NCBI RefSeq assembly: GCF_018122735.1
Contig: NZ_JAGRRD010000001.1
Coordinates: 4,495,318-4,559,317, forward strand
Reading direction: 5' to 3'
DNA: 64,000 nt
Source of the DNA: Azoarcus sp. L1K30
Lineage (GTDB): Bacteria > Pseudomonadota > Gammaproteobacteria > Burkholderiales > Rhodocyclaceae
Positions 61,367-64,000 of this stretch are shown in pieces. Every line of letters begins with the position of its first letter. The stretch's first letter is position 1. The position numbers and the translations under genes were made by a program. The notes under the pieces are model-generated. The model was not told the origin of the DNA. It was given only the letters and a program-made list of their open reading frames with translations, and searched no databases.

Positions 61367-63276
61367 TGGCCCACGTCTCTGACCTCATCGCGACCGATAT
61401 CGATCAGTACCTGAAGAACCACGAACACAAGAGTCTGTTGCGCTTCATCACCTGTGGCAGTGTGGATGACGGCAAGAGTTCGCTCATCGGGCGCCTGCTC
61501 TATGAGTCCAAGATGCTCTTCGAGGATCAGCTCGCCGCCATAGAGGCGGACTCGAAGAAATGGGGTACGCAGGGCGAGGCGATCGATTTCGCCCTGCTCG
61601 TGGATGGACTGGCTGCCGAGCGCGAGCAGGGCATCACTATCGACGTCGCCTACCGCTTCTTCTCCACTGACAGGCGCAAGTTCATCGTGGCCGATACGCC
61701 GGGGCACGAGCAATATACCCGCAACATGGTGACCGGGGCGTCGACGGCCGATGCCGCAATCGTCATGGTCGATGCGCGCAAGGGCGTGCTGACGCAGACG
61801 CGGAGACACACTTATCTGGTGTCCCTGATCGGCATCCGGCATGTGGTGGTGGCGATCAACAAGATGGATCTGGTCGACTACGCCGAGCCGGTCTTTTCGA
61901 AGATTGTCGATGACTATCTCGAGTTCGCTCGCCAGATCGGATTGCAGGATGTGACCTTCATCCCGATGTCTGCGGTCAAGGGGGACAACATCACGGCCCC
62001 GAGCGAGCGTACGCCCTGGTACCACGGTCCGACGCTGATGGCTTACCTGGAGACGGTCGAGATCGACGAGATGCGCATGCAGCGGGCTGCGTTCCGATTG
62101 CCGGTGCAGTGGGTCAACCGGCCCGATCTCGATTTCAGGGGCTTTGCCGGGACGATTGCCGGCGGCAGCGTTCGCCCGGGAGACCGGGTGAGAGTCCAGC
62201 CCTCGGGCAAGGAAAGCACGGTGGCGCGAATCGTTACGCGTGATGGCGATCTCGACGAGGCGGTTGTCGGGCAGTCGGTCACGCTCACCCTGGCCGACGA
62301 GATCGACATCTCGCGCGGCGACATGATCTCGAATGCGCTCGCACCTGCCGCCACCGCGGATCAGTTCGAAGTGGTGATCGTGTGGATGAGCGAGGAGCCG
62401 CTCCTGGCGGGGCGTCCTTACCTGTTGAAGATCGGTACGCGAACGGTGACCGCAACGGTGACGGACATCAAGTATCAGGTCAATGTCAATACGCTGGAGC
62501 ATGTCGCCGCGAAGAAGCTCGAACTCAATGCCATCGGTGTATGCAACATCAGTCTGGACCGGGTGATTCCGTTCGACCCCTATGCCGAGAATCGCGATAC
62601 CGGTGGCTTCATCCTCATCGACCGGCTGGCGAACGGCACTGTCGGTGCCGGCCTGATCCATTTTGCCCTGCGTCGATCGCACAACATTCATCTGCAGCAC
62701 GTCGATGTCGACAAGGCCGCGCGGGCCTCGATCAAGGGTCAGACGCCTTGCGTGCTCTGGTTCACCGGTCTGTCGGGCGCCGGCAAATCGACCGTGGCGA
62801 ATCTGGTCGAAAAGCGCTTGCTCGCAGCCGGAAAGCACACCTATCTGCTCGATGGTGACAATGTGCGCCACGGCCTCAACAAAGATCTCGGCTTTACCGA
62901 TGCGGACCGCGTGGAGAATATCCGGCGGGTGGCGGAGGTTGCGCGCTTGATGGTCGATGCCGGTCTGGTGGTGCTGACCGCCTTCATCTCGCCTTTCCGG
63001 GCCGAGCGCAAGATGGCGCGTGGGCTGGTGCAGGAAGGGGAGTTCCTGGAGGTCTTCGTCGATGCGCCGCTGCACGTCGTCGAGCAGCGCGATGTCAAAG
63101 GACTGTACAAGAAGGCGAGAAGTGGCGACCTGAAGAATTTCACCGGAATCGATTCGCCTTACGAGGTGCCGGAAAGCCCGGAGATCCGGCTTGACACCTC
63201 GACGATGACACCCGATGAAGCGGCTGACGCCGTGATCCGGGCGCTGACCGCGCGGGGGCTGCTGGGGGAGGGATGA
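61366..63276 (+). CDS. cysNC: Bifunctional sulfate adenylyltransferase GTPase/APS kinase
   Basis: 636 residues. The CysN GTPase has GSVDDGKSS at 31-39, [12 protein letters not shown] and NKMDLVDY, followed by two beta-barrel domains. From about 455 the CysC domain has P-loop GLSGAGKST at 468-476, [16 protein letters not shown] and ISPFR with the phospho-accepting Ser542. Together with CysD it makes APS and then PAPS. APS kinase is needed when PAPS is a donor for sulfotransferases, which fits the sulfotransferase at 29231. Confidence 0.97.
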   Translation: MAHVSDLIATDIDQYLKNHEHKSLLRFITCGSVDDGKSSLIGRLLYESKMLFEDQLAAIEADSKKWGTQGEAIDFALLVDGLAAEREQGITIDVAYRFFSTDRRKFIVADTPGHEQYTRNMVTGASTADAAIVMVDARKGVLTQTRRHTYLVSLIGIRHVVVAINKMDLVDYAEPVFSKIVDDYLEFARQIGLQDVTFIPMSAVKGDNITAPSERTPWYHGPTLMAYLETVEIDEMRMQRAAFRLPVQWVNRPDLDFRGFAGTIAGGSVRPGDRVRVQPSGKESTVARIVTRDGDLDEAVVGQSVTLTLADEIDISRGDMISNALAPAATADQFEVVIVWMSEEPLLAGRPYLLKIGTRTVTATVTDIKYQVNVNTLEHVAAKKLELNAIGVCNISLDRVIPFDPYAENRDTGGFILIDRLANGTVGAGLIHFALRRSHNIHLQHVDVDKAARASIKGQTPCVLWFTGLSGAGKSTVANLVEKRLLAAGKHTYLLDGDNVRHGLNKDLGFTDADRVENIRRVAEVARLMVDAGLVVLTAFISPFRAERKMARGLVQEGEFLEVFVDAPLHVVEQRDVKGLYKKARSGDLKNFTGIDSPYEVPESPEIRLDTSTMTPDEAADAVIRALTARGLLGEG

Positions 63277-63313
63277 CAGCGCCCTTCAGGACGCTGCATA
63301 TTTGACGGATGAT

Positions 63314-63340
63314 GACGGCCCGCGCGGTATGCGGGCCGTC
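63314..63340. terminator. Bidirectional hairpin between cysNC and argB
   Basis: GACGGCCCGC and GCGGGCCGTC form a perfect 10-bp stem with a 7-nt loop between convergent genes. T-runs are weak on both sides. Confidence 0.6.
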
Positions 63341-63347
63341 TTGCTGT

Positions 63348-64000
<653 letters not shown>

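Noticed and set aside
61315-63075. 586-codon open frame on the minus strand opposite cysNC
   Set aside because: CysNC is unmistakable on the plus strand; the antisense translation is His/Arg/Asp-rich and lacks motifs.

Overview
The window is GC-rich, densely coding bacterial DNA. It most resembles a betaproteobacterium of the Rhodocyclales/Zoogloeaceae type (Azoarcus, Thauera, Aromatoleum and relatives). That is an inference from gene families recognised by eye, from a thiD-thiC pair behind a TPP riboswitch, and from a large exosortase A (XrtA/PEP-CTERM) exopolysaccharide locus. No tRNA, rRNA, CRISPR array, insertion sequence or phage gene was seen.

Layout. 1-1145: thiamin operon (start of thiC, thiD, TPP riboswitch, promoter) on the minus strand. 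1282-4198: a LolA-like periplasmic protein, an ABC ATPase and an outer-membrane beta-barrel. 4224-5081: a FeeM-type N-acyl amino acid synthase, divergent from the EPS operon. 5206-27182: a nearly uninterrupted plus-strand XrtA operon: export lipoprotein, chain-length protein, tyrosine kinase, outer-membrane protein, ATPase, wecB, deacetylase, FemAB, three XrtA-type glycosyltransferases, exosortase A-EpsI fusion, amidotransferase, further glycosyltransferases, CapK-like ligase, O-ligase and a second deacetylase. Many junctions are 1-14 nt overlaps. 27202-32802: a minus-strand operon: ATP-grasp/phosphatase fusion, GT2, sulfotransferase, acyl carrier protein and two XrtA-associated alpha/beta hydrolases. 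33513-51361: accessory polysaccharide genes on both strands (TPR protein, glycosyltransferases, flippase, methyltransferases, acyltransferases, hydrolase, large O-antigen-ligase-like protein, SGNH-like protein, MBOAT). 51471-56329: minus-strand trio of PLP decarboxylase, Cys-less asparagine-synthetase-like protein and acyl-CoA ligase. 56449-63276: beta-helix protein, sulfate-type permease, CysQ, CysD and CysNC. 63348-64000: the 3' part of argB.

How it may fit together. The plus operon would make, acetylate, deacetylate, polymerise and export a complex exopolysaccharide and sort PEP-CTERM proteins. No PEP-CTERM substrate is encoded here. The sulfotransferase together with the permease-CysQ-CysD-CysNC block forms a self-contained PAPS supply, use and recycling set, which suggests a sulfated product. 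The acyl carrier protein, acyl-CoA ligase, decarboxylase, Cys-less amide synthetase, ATP-grasp fusion, FeeM enzyme and two nucleophile-altered hydrolases together look like an undescribed carrier-protein pathway that makes a small amide or amine decoration. That pathway is the part most worth following up, and it is inference from domain content.
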